Shown here one piece after another: positions 51,831 to 60,042 of a stretch of 64,000 nucleotides of DNA. The stretch is from Hymenobacter negativus (lineage in GTDB: Bacteria; Bacteroidota; Bacteroidia; Cytophagales; Hymenobacteraceae), in contig NZ_JAGETZ010000001.1 in NCBI RefSeq assembly GCF_017571495.1, positions 496,001 to 560,000 on the forward strand. The letters are read 5' to 3'. The position numbers were made by a program, and so were the translations under genes. The notes under the pieces were generated by a model. It ran no database searches. It worked only from the letters and a program-made list of their open reading frames with translations, and was not told the DNA's origin. How positions within the stretch are numbered: the stretch's first letter is position 1; every line of letters starts with the position of its first letter.

Positions 51831-52601
51831 ATGGGATTGATTACGCTGCTGACAGATTTTGGCTACCGCGACCACTACGTGGCGGCGCTAAAAGCCCGGC
51901 TGCTACACCTGGCCCCCGGCCTACCCGTCGTGGACATCAGCCACGGCGTTGAACCCTTTAACATCGCGCACGCCGTTCACGTTCTCCAAGCTGTGTTTCG
52001 GGATTTCCCGGCGGGCACCGTCCACGTCATCGGCGTGGACGACCACGGCGTGGGCCCGGAGCCGGGCTGGCAGGTGGCGCTGTTTCAAGGCCATTATTTT
52101 GTGGCCGGCGACAATGGCATTCTGGCCCTGCTCACCAGCGGCGCGCCCGAGCAGCTGGTGGCCCTGCCCGCCGCCATCACCGCCTCCCCCACCCGCGACG
52201 TGCTGCTGCCCGCCGCCGTGGCCCTGGCCCAAGGCGCGACCCTCACCGACCTCGGCCCGCTGGTAACCACATTCCACCAGCTCAACAACCGCCAAGTGCG
52301 CTTGCAGGACCACCGCGTGACCGGCCACGTGGCGCATGTGGACCACTACGGCAACCTGATTACTAACATTTCGCGCACGGCGGTGGAGGCGGTGGGCCAC
52401 GGCCGGGGCTTCACCATTCACTTCGGGCGCGACGTGGTGCACGAGCTGCACCCGCACTTTTCGGCCGCTCCTCCCGGCGAGGCCGTGGCTGTATTCAATA
52501 GTCAGGATTGCCTGTGCCTGGGCATTTGCCAAGGCAACGCGTCGGAGCTACTGGGCCTGCATTTCGATTCGCAGGTGGACGTGCGGTTTAAGGTGGAATA
52601 A
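51831..52601 (+). CDS. S-adenosylmethionine hydrolase (DUF62 family)
   Basis: 256 residues from the ATG at 51831. The N-terminal LITLLTDFGYRDHYVAALK carries the Asp and aromatic residues of the SAM hydroxide adenosyltransferase family, and GVEPFNIAHAVHVLQ, GVDDHGVG, VAGDNGILALL and YGNLITNIS are further family blocks. These trimeric enzymes split SAM to adenosine and methionine using water; halogenases are close relatives, but the bacterial conserved group is hydrolytic. TACTTTTG at 51773-51780 may be its -7 box, without a clear -33. Confidence 0.9.
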   Translation: MGLITLLTDFGYRDHYVAALKARLLHLAPGLPVVDISHGVEPFNIAHAVHVLQAVFRDFPAGTVHVIGVDDHGVGPEPGWQVALFQGHYFVAGDNGILALLTSGAPEQLVALPAAITASPTRDVLLPAAVALAQGATLTDLGPLVTTFHQLNNRQVRLQDHRVTGHVAHVDHYGNLITNISRTAVEAVGHGRGFTIHFGRDVVHELHPHFSAAPPGEAVAVFNSQDCLCLGICQGNASELLGLHFDSQVDVRFKVE

Positions 52602-52661
52602 CAGCAGGCTTTTATTGCGAGCGAAGGGTGGTAATCCTCAAGAAGAGGCATAGCCTTTTAT

Positions 52662-52701
52662 AGAAAAAGCCCCGATTCAATGCAGAGTCGGGGCTTTTTC
52701 T
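52662..52701. terminator. Bidirectional terminator
   Basis: AGAAAAAGCCCCGA (52662-52675) pairs exactly with TCGGGGCTTTTTCT (52688-52701) around a 12-base loop, between the convergent SAM hydrolase and small lipoprotein genes. Confidence 0.9.
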
Positions 52702-52719
52702 GTCAGACTTACTGGGTAC

Positions 52720-52929
52720 TTATGGAGCCTTAGTGCCAGTGCTGTCGGTCGTGGCGGTTACGGCGGAGCTATCGGATGCCGCGTTGGTGTCTTCCGATAC
52801 CACGGTGGCGGTTTTATCAGCTTCGGTGGCTGTGGGCTGGCTGTTGCAGCTGCTCAGCGTGAGGGCGCCGGCCAGGGCTGGGACGGCCAGCAAGGACAGG
52901 GCGAAGGGGCGCAAAAAGGAACGTTTCAT
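52720..52929 (-). CDS. Small Thr/Ser-rich lipoprotein
   Basis: 69 residues from the ATG at 52927-52929. A signal with lipobox LSSC (MKRSFLRPFALSLLAVPALA then GALTLSSC) is followed by a short, low-complexity Thr/Ala/Ser/Asp tail with no domain. Small lipoproteins of this kind are frequent in Bacteroidota and have no assigned role. The gene shares a terminator with the SAM hydrolase gene. Confidence 0.65.
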   Translation of the reverse strand: MKRSFLRPFALSLLAVPALAGALTLSSCNSQPTATEADKTATVVSEDTNAASDSSAVTATTDSTGTKAP

Positions 52930-53177
52930 GGAACAATTAGAATGTAAAAGGAAGATAATTCTTTGGCCATCCTTTACGAGCATTAAGCTCATGGGTTGGC
53001 TAGCAAGCTGATTAGCATGGCATTATACCTGCACACAACCTAAGCTATGGCGAATGTAACTTTCTCATTATAATGAGGCTTTAATCCCGGCAACCTTTAA
53101 AAGCGAAAAAAGTATACTGTTCGAACAAGCCGGGCCGGATGACAATGGTTGTGCTGACTGCGCCGCATCTTTGCGGC

Positions 53178-53465
53178 ATGCTAATCCGAATTGTTCGTAT
53201 GACGTTTGAGCCGGAGAATGTTCCGGCATTCCTGGCCATTTTCCGCGCTTCCGAAGACCGAATTCGGCAGCAGCCCGGCTGCCAGTCGATGGAGCTTTGG
53301 CAAGACCTGCAGAACCCAGCCATCTACTGTACCCACAGCCGCTGGGACGATGAGGCGGCGCTAAATACCTACCGAAAATCGGTGCTGTTTGGGGAGGTTT
53401 GGCCAGCTACTAAGCGGCTCTTCGCGGCTTCGGCAGTGGCTTTCTCGTCGGTGACAGTCCAGTAG
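53178..53465 (+). CDS. ABM-fold monooxygenase-like protein
   Basis: 95 residues from the ATG at 53178. The whole protein is one antibiotic-biosynthesis-monooxygenase (ABM) ferredoxin-like domain: IRIVRMTFEPENVPAFLAIF, then IRQQPGCQSMELWQDL and THSRWDDEAALNTYRKS. Family members are dimeric and include quinol monooxygenases, heme-degrading enzymes and proteins without known activity. There is no operon partner. Confidence 0.8.
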   Translation: MLIRIVRMTFEPENVPAFLAIFRASEDRIRQQPGCQSMELWQDLQNPAIYCTHSRWDDEAALNTYRKSVLFGEVWPATKRLFAASAVAFSSVTVQ

Positions 53466-53606
53466 CCTTTCTGCCAGCCGGCCGTACTATTGGCACAGTT
53501 TGCCTGATGGTGCGGCCTGGGCAATGGCTGAAGTATGACAAAACCATCGAGCGGTTTGAGCGGTATTGCTTTCGACTGCCAGCTGCATCCCAGCCTATCT
53601 TTACTT

Positions 53607-54152
53607 ATGCCCGATTCTCCCGATTACTTCGCTTTCTACGGCCTGACCGAGTCGTTCCGGCCCGACGAGGCAGCCCTCAAGCGCCTTTACTACGCCAAAA
53701 GCCGCGAAACGCACCCCGATTTCCACGCCACGTCCTCGCCCGAGAACCAGGCCGAGATGCTGCGCCAGGCCACCCTTAATACCGATGCCTACCGCACCCT
53801 CGCCGACCCCGACCAGCGCATGGCCTACCTCCTGCGCTCACATGGCCTGCTTGAAGAAGGCAAGCAGGAGCAGCTCCCGCCCGACTTTTTGATGGACATG
53901 ATGGACCTCAACGAGCAGCTTATGGAGCTGGAAATGGAGCCCGACGCCGACGCGCAAGCCACCGTGGCCGCCGAAGTCACAGTTATTTCTGAAACGCTCG
54001 ACGCCGGCATCGAGCCCGTACTCGCTGGGTATGAGCAGCTCCCCGGCGACCACCGTCCGGCGGCCCTCCAACAAATCCGCACGTACTATCTAAAAAAGCG
54101 GTATCTGTTGCGCATCCAGCAGCAAGTTGCTACCTTTGCAGCCCGCTCCTGA
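53607..54152 (+). CDS. hscB: Fe-S cluster co-chaperone HscB-like
   Basis: 181 residues from the ATG at 53607. The N-terminal J domain has DYFAFYGLTESFRPDEAALKR and the HPD tripeptide in SRETHPDFH; TLNTDAYRTLADPDQRMAYLL is the HscB-specific part. The C-terminal three-helix region (DFLMDMMDLNEQLMELEME) binds IscU in homologues. HscB stimulates an Hsp70 in iron-sulfur transfer. hscA and iscU are not adjacent. The tRNA-Leu gene follows and its promoter overlaps the 3' end of this gene. Confidence 0.88.
   Translation: MPDSPDYFAFYGLTESFRPDEAALKRLYYAKSRETHPDFHATSSPENQAEMLRQATLNTDAYRTLADPDQRMAYLLRSHGLLEEGKQEQLPPDFLMDMMDLNEQLMELEMEPDADAQATVAAEVTVISETLDAGIEPVLAGYEQLPGDHRPAALQQIRTYYLKKRYLLRIQQQVATFAARS
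54108..54138 (+). promoter_or_regulatory. Putative promoter of tRNA-Leu
   Basis: TTG (54108-54110), 20 bases, TACCTTTG (54131-54138). This fits the Bacteroidota promoter pattern with one extra spacer base and lies within the end of the hscB gene, about 54 bases ahead of the tRNA. Confidence 0.5.
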
Positions 54153-54191
54153 TACCGGCAGAGCGGAATTGTTCTGAAATAAGCTCATCCT

Positions 54192-54273
54192 GCCCGGATG
54201 GCGGAACCGGTAGACGCGTTGGTCTCAAACACCAATACCGCAAGGTGTGCCGGTTCGACTCCGGCTCCGGGTA
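54192..54273 (+). tRNA. tRNA-Leu (anticodon CAA)
   Basis: The acceptor stem GCCCGGA (54192-54198) pairs with TCCGGGT (54266-54272), with one G-U pair, and A54273 is the discriminator. The anticodon stem TTGGT/ACCAA encloses CTCAAAC, giving anticodon CAA. A long variable arm and GGTTCGACTCC T-loop complete a class II tRNA-Leu. CCA is not encoded. An integrase gene begins about 140 bases downstream. Confidence 0.95.
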
Positions 54274-54312
54274 CTTTTTTTGTTATTTGACCACGTAAAC
54301 GCGGTCAGAATC

Positions 54313-54359
54313 GCCGAAAACCGACCTCTCACATCATCTGTGGGGGGTCGGTTTTCGGC
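54313..54359 (+). terminator. Terminator after tRNA-Leu
   Basis: GCCGAAAACCGACC (54313-54326) pairs exactly with GGTCGGTTTTCGGC (54346-54359), followed by a short T-run. Confidence 0.85.
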
Positions 54360-54411
54360 TTTTTGCATTTGTGGTTTAACAACTGTTTAACAACATTTTT
54401 TTCTGTAAAAC

Positions 54412-55686
54412 ATGACCTCTGCAAAAGTGAAGCTTCGTAAGCCGGCACGCGCCGATGGTACCTGCCAGGTGCAGATGCAAGTCATCATCGAGCGGAAGGT
54501 GTGGGTTGACAATCTGAAAATCAACTGGCCGCCCGAACTCTTCGACGAAGAACTCGGCCAGTGCCTGGCATCCCTCCCCCCTGCCGAACGCGGCCCGGAT
54601 TACAAGGCCATGCTGGAGGGCCTGACGGCTGCGGCCGGCGGTACCGTGCAGTTGCTGGCCAGGCGAGTGCGGGACCACAACCTGGCCATTGGGAAGGCCC
54701 TGGCCAAAGCCAACGAAGTATTTGTTGTGTGGCGCCTTAGCGACCAGACGCTGACACTGGAGCGATTCAAGCAGGAATACAGCACGTCCGGCAGTAAGGA
54801 TGATTTCTGCGCCTACTACAAAGCCAAAGTGCAGGAGCGTTTCCGCAAGGAAAAAATCAGCGTTACGACCCGCAAAAACCACCTGAGCACTTACAACGCC
54901 CTGGTAAAATTCCGGCCATTCATTCCCTTCAGCACGCTCACGACTGATTTTGCCGATGAGTTCGATGCTTACCTCAAGAAGCACGTGCCGGGCGCCAACA
55001 CGCGGTGGGGCCGGCATAAAGACGTGAAAACGTACCTGAGCCTGGCCCGGAAAGACCGCAAGAAATTCGAGGACCCCTACGCCGACTTTAAAAATAAGGA
55101 AGTGAAAGGCCAGTGGAAGCCGCTACGCACCGCTGAACTGGAAAAGCTGGAGGCCTACTATAAAATGTGTGCCCCGCGCACCAATCACCGGCGGGTGCTG
55201 GCCCGGTTCCTCTTCAACTGCTGCTCCTCCTTGCGCCTGGGGGACTTGAAAAACATTGAAAATGCGACCATTGAAAACCAGGAAATGACCTGGAAAATGC
55301 ACAAGACCTACGCCAAAACGCTACAGGAAAGCATGCTGCCCCTTACCTATCGGGCATTGGGCTACCTAAAGGATGCGCAGGAAGAAGAGGGATTGCCGGG
55401 GTTCTATAATTACGCCGACCCTACCTCTAACCGGCTGCTCGTCGCCATTGGCCAGCGGCTGGGCATTGAATCGCGGATGCATCACCACGTCGGCCGCGAG
55501 ACGTTTGCCACCGAATTCATCCGGCGGGGTGGCAAGGTGGAAGTGCTTCAGAAGCTAATGGGGCATTCCAAGATTACGACGACCATGAAATACGTGCACG
55601 TCGACGCCGACATGAAGCGTGCAGCCATCGAGCAACTCAATGCCCAGGATATCGGTGCGGAGCTGGCCAAGCTGGCAATGGCATAA
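54412..55686 (+). CDS. Tyrosine recombinase / phage-type integrase
   Basis: 424 residues. An N-terminal arm-binding and SAM-like core-binding part (to about 235) precedes the catalytic domain. The catalytic residues are visible: Arg in SSLRLGDL, HxxR in HHHVGRETFATE, His in LMGHSKITTT and the Tyr nucleophile in MKYVHVD. The architecture matches Bacteroidota integrases of mobile islands and conjugative elements. Its position directly after tRNA-Leu suggests insertion at the tRNA 3' end; no second copy of that end is seen within the window. Confidence 0.93.
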   Translation: MTSAKVKLRKPARADGTCQVQMQVIIERKVWVDNLKINWPPELFDEELGQCLASLPPAERGPDYKAMLEGLTAAAGGTVQLLARRVRDHNLAIGKALAKANEVFVVWRLSDQTLTLERFKQEYSTSGSKDDFCAYYKAKVQERFRKEKISVTTRKNHLSTYNALVKFRPFIPFSTLTTDFADEFDAYLKKHVPGANTRWGRHKDVKTYLSLARKDRKKFEDPYADFKNKEVKGQWKPLRTAELEKLEAYYKMCAPRTNHRRVLARFLFNCCSSLRLGDLKNIENATIENQEMTWKMHKTYAKTLQESMLPLTYRALGYLKDAQEEEGLPGFYNYADPTSNRLLVAIGQRLGIESRMHHHVGRETFATEFIRRGGKVEVLQKLMGHSKITTTMKYVHVDADMKRAAIEQLNAQDIGAELAKLAMA

Positions 55687-55720
55687 AAAAAGGCCCTGAG
55701 AACGCTCAGGGCCTTTTTTT
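55685..55720. terminator. Bidirectional terminator after the integrase
   Basis: AAAAAAAGGCCCTGAG (55685-55700), a 4-base loop AACG, then the exact complement (55705-55720). It serves the integrase gene and the convergent 77-residue gene, whose stop codon it touches. Confidence 0.92.
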
Positions 55721-55953
55721 TATGCTGCGATGTTTCGCTTTTCAGTGCCTAGCTCCGCTACCAAATTCGCCACAGAGTGAAGCATAGCAATCTCGGGCTC
55801 TGTTAGCGTTTGGCCGGTGCGCAGGAACTCGAAGAAAACCCGGCGCAGGACAGCCTGTACCGCATCCATGTCATCGTTCAACGCATAAAACTTGCTCACA
55901 CTGAGCGACGGCTCAGGCATAGGGAGTTGGGCGGGCTCTGTACTGGTGCTCAT
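55720..55953 (-). CDS. Small hypothetical protein beside the integrase
   Basis: 77 residues, acidic at the N-terminus, with a helical centre (DDMDAVQAVLRRVFFEFLRT) and C-terminal helix (EIAMLHSVANLVAELG). No family is recognised. It is convergent with the integrase and shares its terminator. Location suggests a mobile-element accessory gene, for example a regulator, but it has no HTH motif that I can see. Confidence 0.6.
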   Translation of the reverse strand: MSTSTEPAQLPMPEPSLSVSKFYALNDDMDAVQAVLRRVFFEFLRTGQTLTEPEIAMLHSVANLVAELGTEKRNIAA

Positions 55954-56074
55954 AAATGTGGGAAATGATGTGTTTGCCCCTCGTCAACGCCAATGCTAAT
56001 CAAATAGTCCATCGGTTTGGCGTGGTGGTAGAATGCCTTGAAACGATGCAACCTCACGGCGCATTACATACTGC

Positions 56075-56113
56075 AAAAAAAATGCCCTAACTGTCTGCTA
56101 GGGCATTTTTTTG
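56075..56113. terminator. Terminator downstream of the CxxC/HNH-like gene
   Basis: AAAAAAATGCCCTA and TAGGGCATTTTTTT pair around a ~9-base loop. It lies in the 266-base gap 55954-56219, where no gene is seen. Confidence 0.85.
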
Positions 56114-56219
56114 AGCAAATATCATAACGATGTGACCACCATAAATTTGACACGGCAGATAAGTATAATGGTCAAATTTTGGCATTGTTCTTACCGAGAA
56201 AAAGGACACTATCCGCTCG

Positions 56220-57083
56220 TCAAAGTGAGTTGACTACAGTGGGAAATAAGTGCATGAATGGATGATATGAAGAAGGAAGAATGGAACGCATTTTCCATTG
56301 GTCCCACTGTTTAACTGTAACCATAGGTATTTCCAAACTCCTACTACCGTCATTAAATCCCATTCGAGGCACTTCAGCTAATCCAAAATGATAAAATACT
56401 AGCAGCCCGGCAACATACGCCATGCTCGGACCATCATATATGCTTCTCATGCCAAGCACCTGAGCATCACCTCTAATCCGACCTTGTGGGATTATTGCAT
56501 TGTAAACAAAAGGTGCAAAGCTATCACGATGGCTAGCCGAGAAGTCTAGGGTTTGCTGCTTGGTACCTTTAAGGAAGTTGTACAGGTGAAAGCGTAACTG
56601 CTCTTCTTGGTCATCTGATAGCTTAATGTGCTTGAATGCTTCATGTTGACAGGCGGAAGCTCGCCATAGTTGCATCCATACAAATAGGCTAAACATCAAT
56701 GAGTCGACCTTTGAGGGTAATAAGAAATTGAGCTCGTTTCCACCCAGTAATTTCCTGTGTACTATCGGAAAATCAGCACGATGATTTGCCTTCCGGTAGC
56801 GCCTGTAAAAAGAGTTGCTTATGTCTGTTTCAACTATTCCCATACGCCGCTCACATTCGGAACACAACATAAAGTCCTCTTTTGGGGTCGATTGCTGAGT
56901 CTTCTTCTCAAAGGATATGTCATCCCCCTTCACGACCATTAGGTATAACTTCCCTTGGTGCTTTTCCCCAAAAAGGCCCTTCGTTGCAAAATCGGTAACT
57001 ATATGAGCGTTTCTCTTATCAGCAGGTCTTTCCCTGCACAGTAAGCATATATCTGCGGGCCCCCTGGTTGTTCCTGTTTTCAT
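56220..57083 (-). CDS. Hypothetical protein with CxxC...NAH...CxxC (HNH-like) zinc site
   Basis: 287 residues from the ATG at 57081-57083. Residues about 13-75 contain ICLLCRE, then KRNAHIV, then MLCSECERR. This C2-NAH-C2 arrangement resembles the zinc-bound core of HNH-type nucleases, although the usual downstream H is not obvious. The large C-terminal part has no known domain. The gene starts one base after the stop of the serine recombinase gene, so the two are co-expressed. It is A+T-rich and clearly foreign to the local base composition. A nuclease or defence role is possible but unproven. Confidence 0.62.
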   Translation of the reverse strand: MKTGTTRGPADICLLCRERPADKRNAHIVTDFATKGLFGEKHQGKLYLMVVKGDDISFEKKTQQSTPKEDFMLCSECERRMGIVETDISNSFYRRYRKANHRADFPIVHRKLLGGNELNFLLPSKVDSLMFSLFVWMQLWRASACQHEAFKHIKLSDDQEEQLRFHLYNFLKGTKQQTLDFSASHRDSFAPFVYNAIIPQGRIRGDAQVLGMRSIYDGPSMAYVAGLLVFYHFGLAEVPRMGFNDGSRSLEIPMVTVKQWDQWKMRSILPSSYHPFMHLFPTVVNSL

Positions 57084-57084
57084 A

Positions 57085-57663
57085 TTAAGCAGTAATATAT
57101 TTCGCAACGGTGCTGGGAGAAATGCCCAGAGTGCGGGCGATGAAGCCGTTTGACTTGCCTTGGGCTTTGAGGTCCCGCGCCTGCTCTACCACCACCGAAG
57201 CTTTTGTCGGGGCACCGAGCTTCATTCCGGCCGCTTTCTTCTTGGCCAGGGCCGCTCGGGTATTCTCTGAAATCTTAATCAGGTCCTGGGCCGCGATGGT
57301 GGCCAGCATCGAAACGATGACATCGCCGAACGGCCCGAGGGAGTCGAGGTAGGGCTCGGTGAAGGATTTGTAATTCACCCCATGGTCGCGCAGTTCCTTC
57401 AGGTACTTCAGCGTGGGCAGCGCCCCTTCCCGGCTGAAGCGGTCCAGGCGCCAGAACACGACCAGGTCGAACTTCTTCTGGTAGGCTTCGAGGAGTAGCT
57501 GCTTGAATTCGGTGCGGTCGGACTTGCCACCGGATACCTCCTCGGTGAACACCTTGTATATAGTGCCGTGCTTCTCGGCGAATTCGCGGAGTTGGTGCAC
57601 TTGGTTCTCCGGGTCCTGGCCTTTGTCGCGCGTAGAAACGCGAGCATAGATTGCAACTCTCAT
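57085..57663 (-). CDS. Serine recombinase (resolvase/invertase family)
   Basis: 192 residues. The catalytic domain begins VAIYARVSTRDKGQDPENQ with the Ser nucleophile in RVST, followed by FWRLDRFSREG and DVIVSMLATIAAQD, all conserved. The C-terminal HTH (GKSNGFIARTLGISPSTVAKYI) binds the crossover site. Such enzymes resolve or invert DNA, and are found in transposons, plasmids and invertible loci. No inverted crossover sites are obvious nearby. The gene is G+C-richer than its two neighbours, so the unit is composite. Confidence 0.92.
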   Translation of the reverse strand: MRVAIYARVSTRDKGQDPENQVHQLREFAEKHGTIYKVFTEEVSGGKSDRTEFKQLLLEAYQKKFDLVVFWRLDRFSREGALPTLKYLKELRDHGVNYKSFTEPYLDSLGPFGDVIVSMLATIAAQDLIKISENTRAALAKKKAAGMKLGAPTKASVVVEQARDLKAQGKSNGFIARTLGISPSTVAKYITA

Positions 57664-57717
57664 ATTCGAATTAGTTCGTATTATTCAACGAATTAATCAC
57701 TCTCCTTTATAAGAATC

Positions 57718-58605
57718 ATGATTTCAAATCACGTAAGGACTTCTGCTCCACGTCCACCTTTGTACCACTACTCCGATGCTAATGGAGTATTAGGCATGCT
57801 AGATAGCAAGCGCTTATGGTTTTCGCATCTTTTGTATATGAACGATGCTGAAGAATGGTCATATGCTGTCGAAATGTTAACTAAAGTTCTAAAAGAATTT
57901 AAAGACGTCAATACCGATGAGCCATTACTAGACTTTCAGGACGCAATACAAGACATTATTTTCTTTGATTATTTTCAAGATATTTACAGCTTTTCCCTCT
58001 CAGAATCACCAGATTTACTGAGCCAGTGGCGTGGTTACTGTCCGAACGGAGGATATTCGTTCTCTTTTGATGATTGGCATCTGGACCAGATGGTTGCGAA
58101 GTACAAGCTCATTTTCGAACCATGTGTATATGAAGAGGAAGCCCAACGGGAGTTTATATTAAACAGAATTATTGGGCTGAGACCTGAACAAGTTCATGCC
58201 GATTACCAATTAGGAAACGCGGCTAAGTACACCAAAAAGGCCATTTCAGATAAAATAATCTCGTCTTTTTTCCTGCTGGGCCTGATAAAGCACCCGACTT
58301 TTGGTGAGGAAAGGGAATGGAGAATGATAGCCCATCAAAGCCGTTTGGGAAACATCAAGGAATACTTGCAGTTCAGAAGCGGTCATAATATCATTATCCC
58401 TTACCTCAACCTTGAAATCCCTATTTATCCGGGTCTGCATCCCGACAACAACCCAAACATTAGGGAGTTGCATGTTAACGAAGTAATAGTTGGGCCAAGT
58501 GCTCAGCAAACACTAGCTTTCAATGCTTTTAGAATGATGCTGTACCCGAAACTTGGTATGTACCCGAAAATACATAAGTCACAAATTCCCTATAGAACTT
58601 GGTAA
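57718..58605 (+). CDS. DUF2971 domain protein
   Basis: 295 residues. The N-terminus (LYHYSDANGVLGMLDSKRLW, FSHLLYMNDAEEW) and the SLSESPDLLSQWRGY block are characteristic of DUF2971. The rest, including EREWRMIAHQ and a C-terminal VNEVIVGPSAQQT, also fits the family. DUF2971 has no established function; its YHY...IL...N-D/E opening is reminiscent of ADP-ribosyltransferase-like folds, a weak analogy only. The gene is A+T-rich and divergent from the serine recombinase, within a mobile island. Confidence 0.82.
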   Translation: MISNHVRTSAPRPPLYHYSDANGVLGMLDSKRLWFSHLLYMNDAEEWSYAVEMLTKVLKEFKDVNTDEPLLDFQDAIQDIIFFDYFQDIYSFSLSESPDLLSQWRGYCPNGGYSFSFDDWHLDQMVAKYKLIFEPCVYEEEAQREFILNRIIGLRPEQVHADYQLGNAAKYTKKAISDKIISSFFLLGLIKHPTFGEEREWRMIAHQSRLGNIKEYLQFRSGHNIIIPYLNLEIPIYPGLHPDNNPNIRELHVNEVIVGPSAQQTLAFNAFRMMLYPKLGMYPKIHKSQIPYRTW

Positions 58606-58647
58606 ACCTAAACTAAGCAAAAACAGCCTCCAAAAAAGGGTGTAAAA

Positions 58648-58683
58648 AAACGGCCCGGAAAACTGCGTTTCCGGGCCGTTTTG
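58648..58683 (+). terminator. Terminator after the DUF2971 gene
   Basis: AAAACGGCCCGGA (58648-58660) pairs with TCCGGGCCGTTTT (58671-58683). Confidence 0.88.
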
Positions 58684-58838
58684 GCACTAGATAAAACCCT
58701 CCAGAAAACGTCCGTTTATTGGAGACCTTGCGGTTCACGAAACTCATCTTCGAAGGTTAGTTTTCTGAACTCATTAACTGAACCAGTTTTTTGAACGCCG
58801 ACTGCCCCGCTAGCCGCTAAAGTGAGCTGGTCAGCGGC

Positions 58839-58860
58839 AGTTCAGCAAAACGAGCATTTA
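58839..58860 (+). repeat. Array junction motif, copy A
   Basis: AGTTCAGCAAAACGAGCATT lies 24 bases before the gene at 58884. It is the most diverged of seven related sequences, one at each gene junction up to 63.65 kb. A further partial match (GGTTCACGAAACTCATC) is at about 58732. Confidence 0.45.
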
Positions 58861-58883
58861 TATTGTGGTCTCGCACTAAGCCA

Positions 58884-59492
58884 ATGGAAGTAAGAATCGA
58901 CACAAACTATTCCCCGGCAGAAATCCAAGAATTGTGTGCCATGCTGGTGAGCAGCGGCGTGGTAACGCCGCAAGAAATGGCCCGCGAAGAGGCTTTCTTC
59001 CAGGGGCTGGAACTCGATTTCTTGAGCATCAATAATTTGCTGCTGCCCTTTTGGGAAAAGTTTGTCGGTCATTCGATGGTAGAACGGGACCTAGCCATTC
59101 GGCTGCACGGCCACGACGCTTTTTATCGCCCGTTCACCCAGCGGTTGCTGGACCGTTCCCCGCTAGGGCGGCACGCCCCGCGGTGTACCATCGCTCCCCA
59201 CAGCGGTGAACTCACCGTTCGGGCCGGGGAACACGCCGGGGGCTTTCTCTTTCGTACCTATCCCGACTACCTGGCGGGGGTGTCCAGACTTCTGAATTCA
59301 CTGTTCCACCAAGAAGGAGCCGATGCGGCCTACCATCCAATTGGATTCGACGAGGCCGTGTATTTTCTGCTGCTGACCGAATCACAATACCAGTACTTAC
59401 TTACCCACCGTGTGCTTCTGTTCCGAGGGGTGGAGTACCCGGAAATCGAGGCGTGGCGAGCAACGCTAACGGACGAGGACCGTGTTTTTTAA
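58884..59492 (+). CDS. Hypothetical protein (array gene 1)
   Basis: 203 residues from the ATG at 58884. Soluble, no signal peptide or membrane helix. The N-terminal part (SPAEIQELCAMLVSSGVVTPQEMA) is helical, and the C-terminal part contains GFDEAVYFLLLTESQYQYLLTHRVLLFRGVEYPE in pattern, with no known motif. First of a run of unrecognised genes separated by a recurring intergenic motif. I cannot assign a function. Confidence 0.65.
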   Translation: MEVRIDTNYSPAEIQELCAMLVSSGVVTPQEMAREEAFFQGLELDFLSINNLLLPFWEKFVGHSMVERDLAIRLHGHDAFYRPFTQRLLDRSPLGRHAPRCTIAPHSGELTVRAGEHAGGFLFRTYPDYLAGVSRLLNSLFHQEGADAAYHPIGFDEAVYFLLLTESQYQYLLTHRVLLFRGVEYPEIEAWRATLTDEDRVF

Positions 59493-59499
59493 GCCCACC

Positions 59500-59537
59500 C
59501 GTTCACTTTAACGGTGGTTTAAATTAACGAGGGATTA
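59500..59537 (+). repeat. Array junction motif, copy B
   Basis: CGTTCACTTTAACGGTGG followed by TTTAAATTAACGAGGGATTA, directly after array gene 1. Confidence 0.6.
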
Positions 59538-59594
59538 AGAACTGTTAAACATATTTGTGTTCTCCCAGCGCATACGACTATTTTTTATCCTACC

Positions 59595-59957
59595 ATGCTC
59601 CGCTTACTGGACACGCTGTTCCGCTGCTATTATAACCTTGCTTCCAAAGGACAGCCTCCATACAGTCGGATAGCCACTGCGCATACGGGATTATGGCTGT
59701 TCCTCGCCTTTTTTATCATTGGGCTTTACGCCTTGCTGATGAAGCTTTTCGACAACGAGTACTTGCCCCCCATTTCTCGTTTGTTGTACGTTGTTCTTTG
59801 CGGGACGGCGGCGGGGGCAAGTGTGCTCTACTACACGAGGCACCCCGCCAGCTATTGGGACGCCTATCAAGGAGACAAGGGAAATAGAAGGGTGTTCTAC
59901 GCGTTGCTTGGCGTGTTCTCCTACGGCTTCCTGGCATTCTTGAGTTCTTGGCTATAA
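59595..59957 (+). CDS. Hypothetical membrane protein (array gene 2)
   Basis: 120 residues with three hydrophobic segments (about 33-50, 63-78, 102-118) and a Tyr-rich short loop, so it is a small integral membrane protein. No family recognised. It follows array gene 1 by about 100 bases that include junction motif B and an A+T-rich stretch able to hold a promoter (CATATTTG near 59550). Confidence 0.62.
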   Translation: MLRLLDTLFRCYYNLASKGQPPYSRIATAHTGLWLFLAFFIIGLYALLMKLFDNEYLPPISRLLYVVLCGTAAGASVLYYTRHPASYWDAYQGDKGNRRVFYALLGVFSYGFLAFLSSWL

Positions 59958-59993
59958 TTCCACGAAAACGGTCGTCTAAATTAACGAGCGTAG
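59957..59993 (+). repeat. Array junction motif, copy C
   Basis: ATTCCACGAAAACGGTCG followed by TCTAAATTAACGAGCGTA, starting at the stop codon of array gene 2. Confidence 0.6.
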
Positions 59994-60042
59994 TAACATA
60001 CTTAGGGCCTAACTACCTGACTTGGCCGAAATCGAAACTGAC

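Noticed and set aside
52929..53177. A riboswitch or small RNA in the spacer before the ABM gene
   Set aside because: No conserved structure or terminator-like hairpin was seen; the region is ordinary A+T-rich spacer.
54250..54273. Direct repeat of the tRNA-Leu 3' end as attL/attR pair
   Set aside because: Reading on to 64 kb I found no second copy of CGACTCCGGCTCCGGGTA, so no attachment site pair is claimed.
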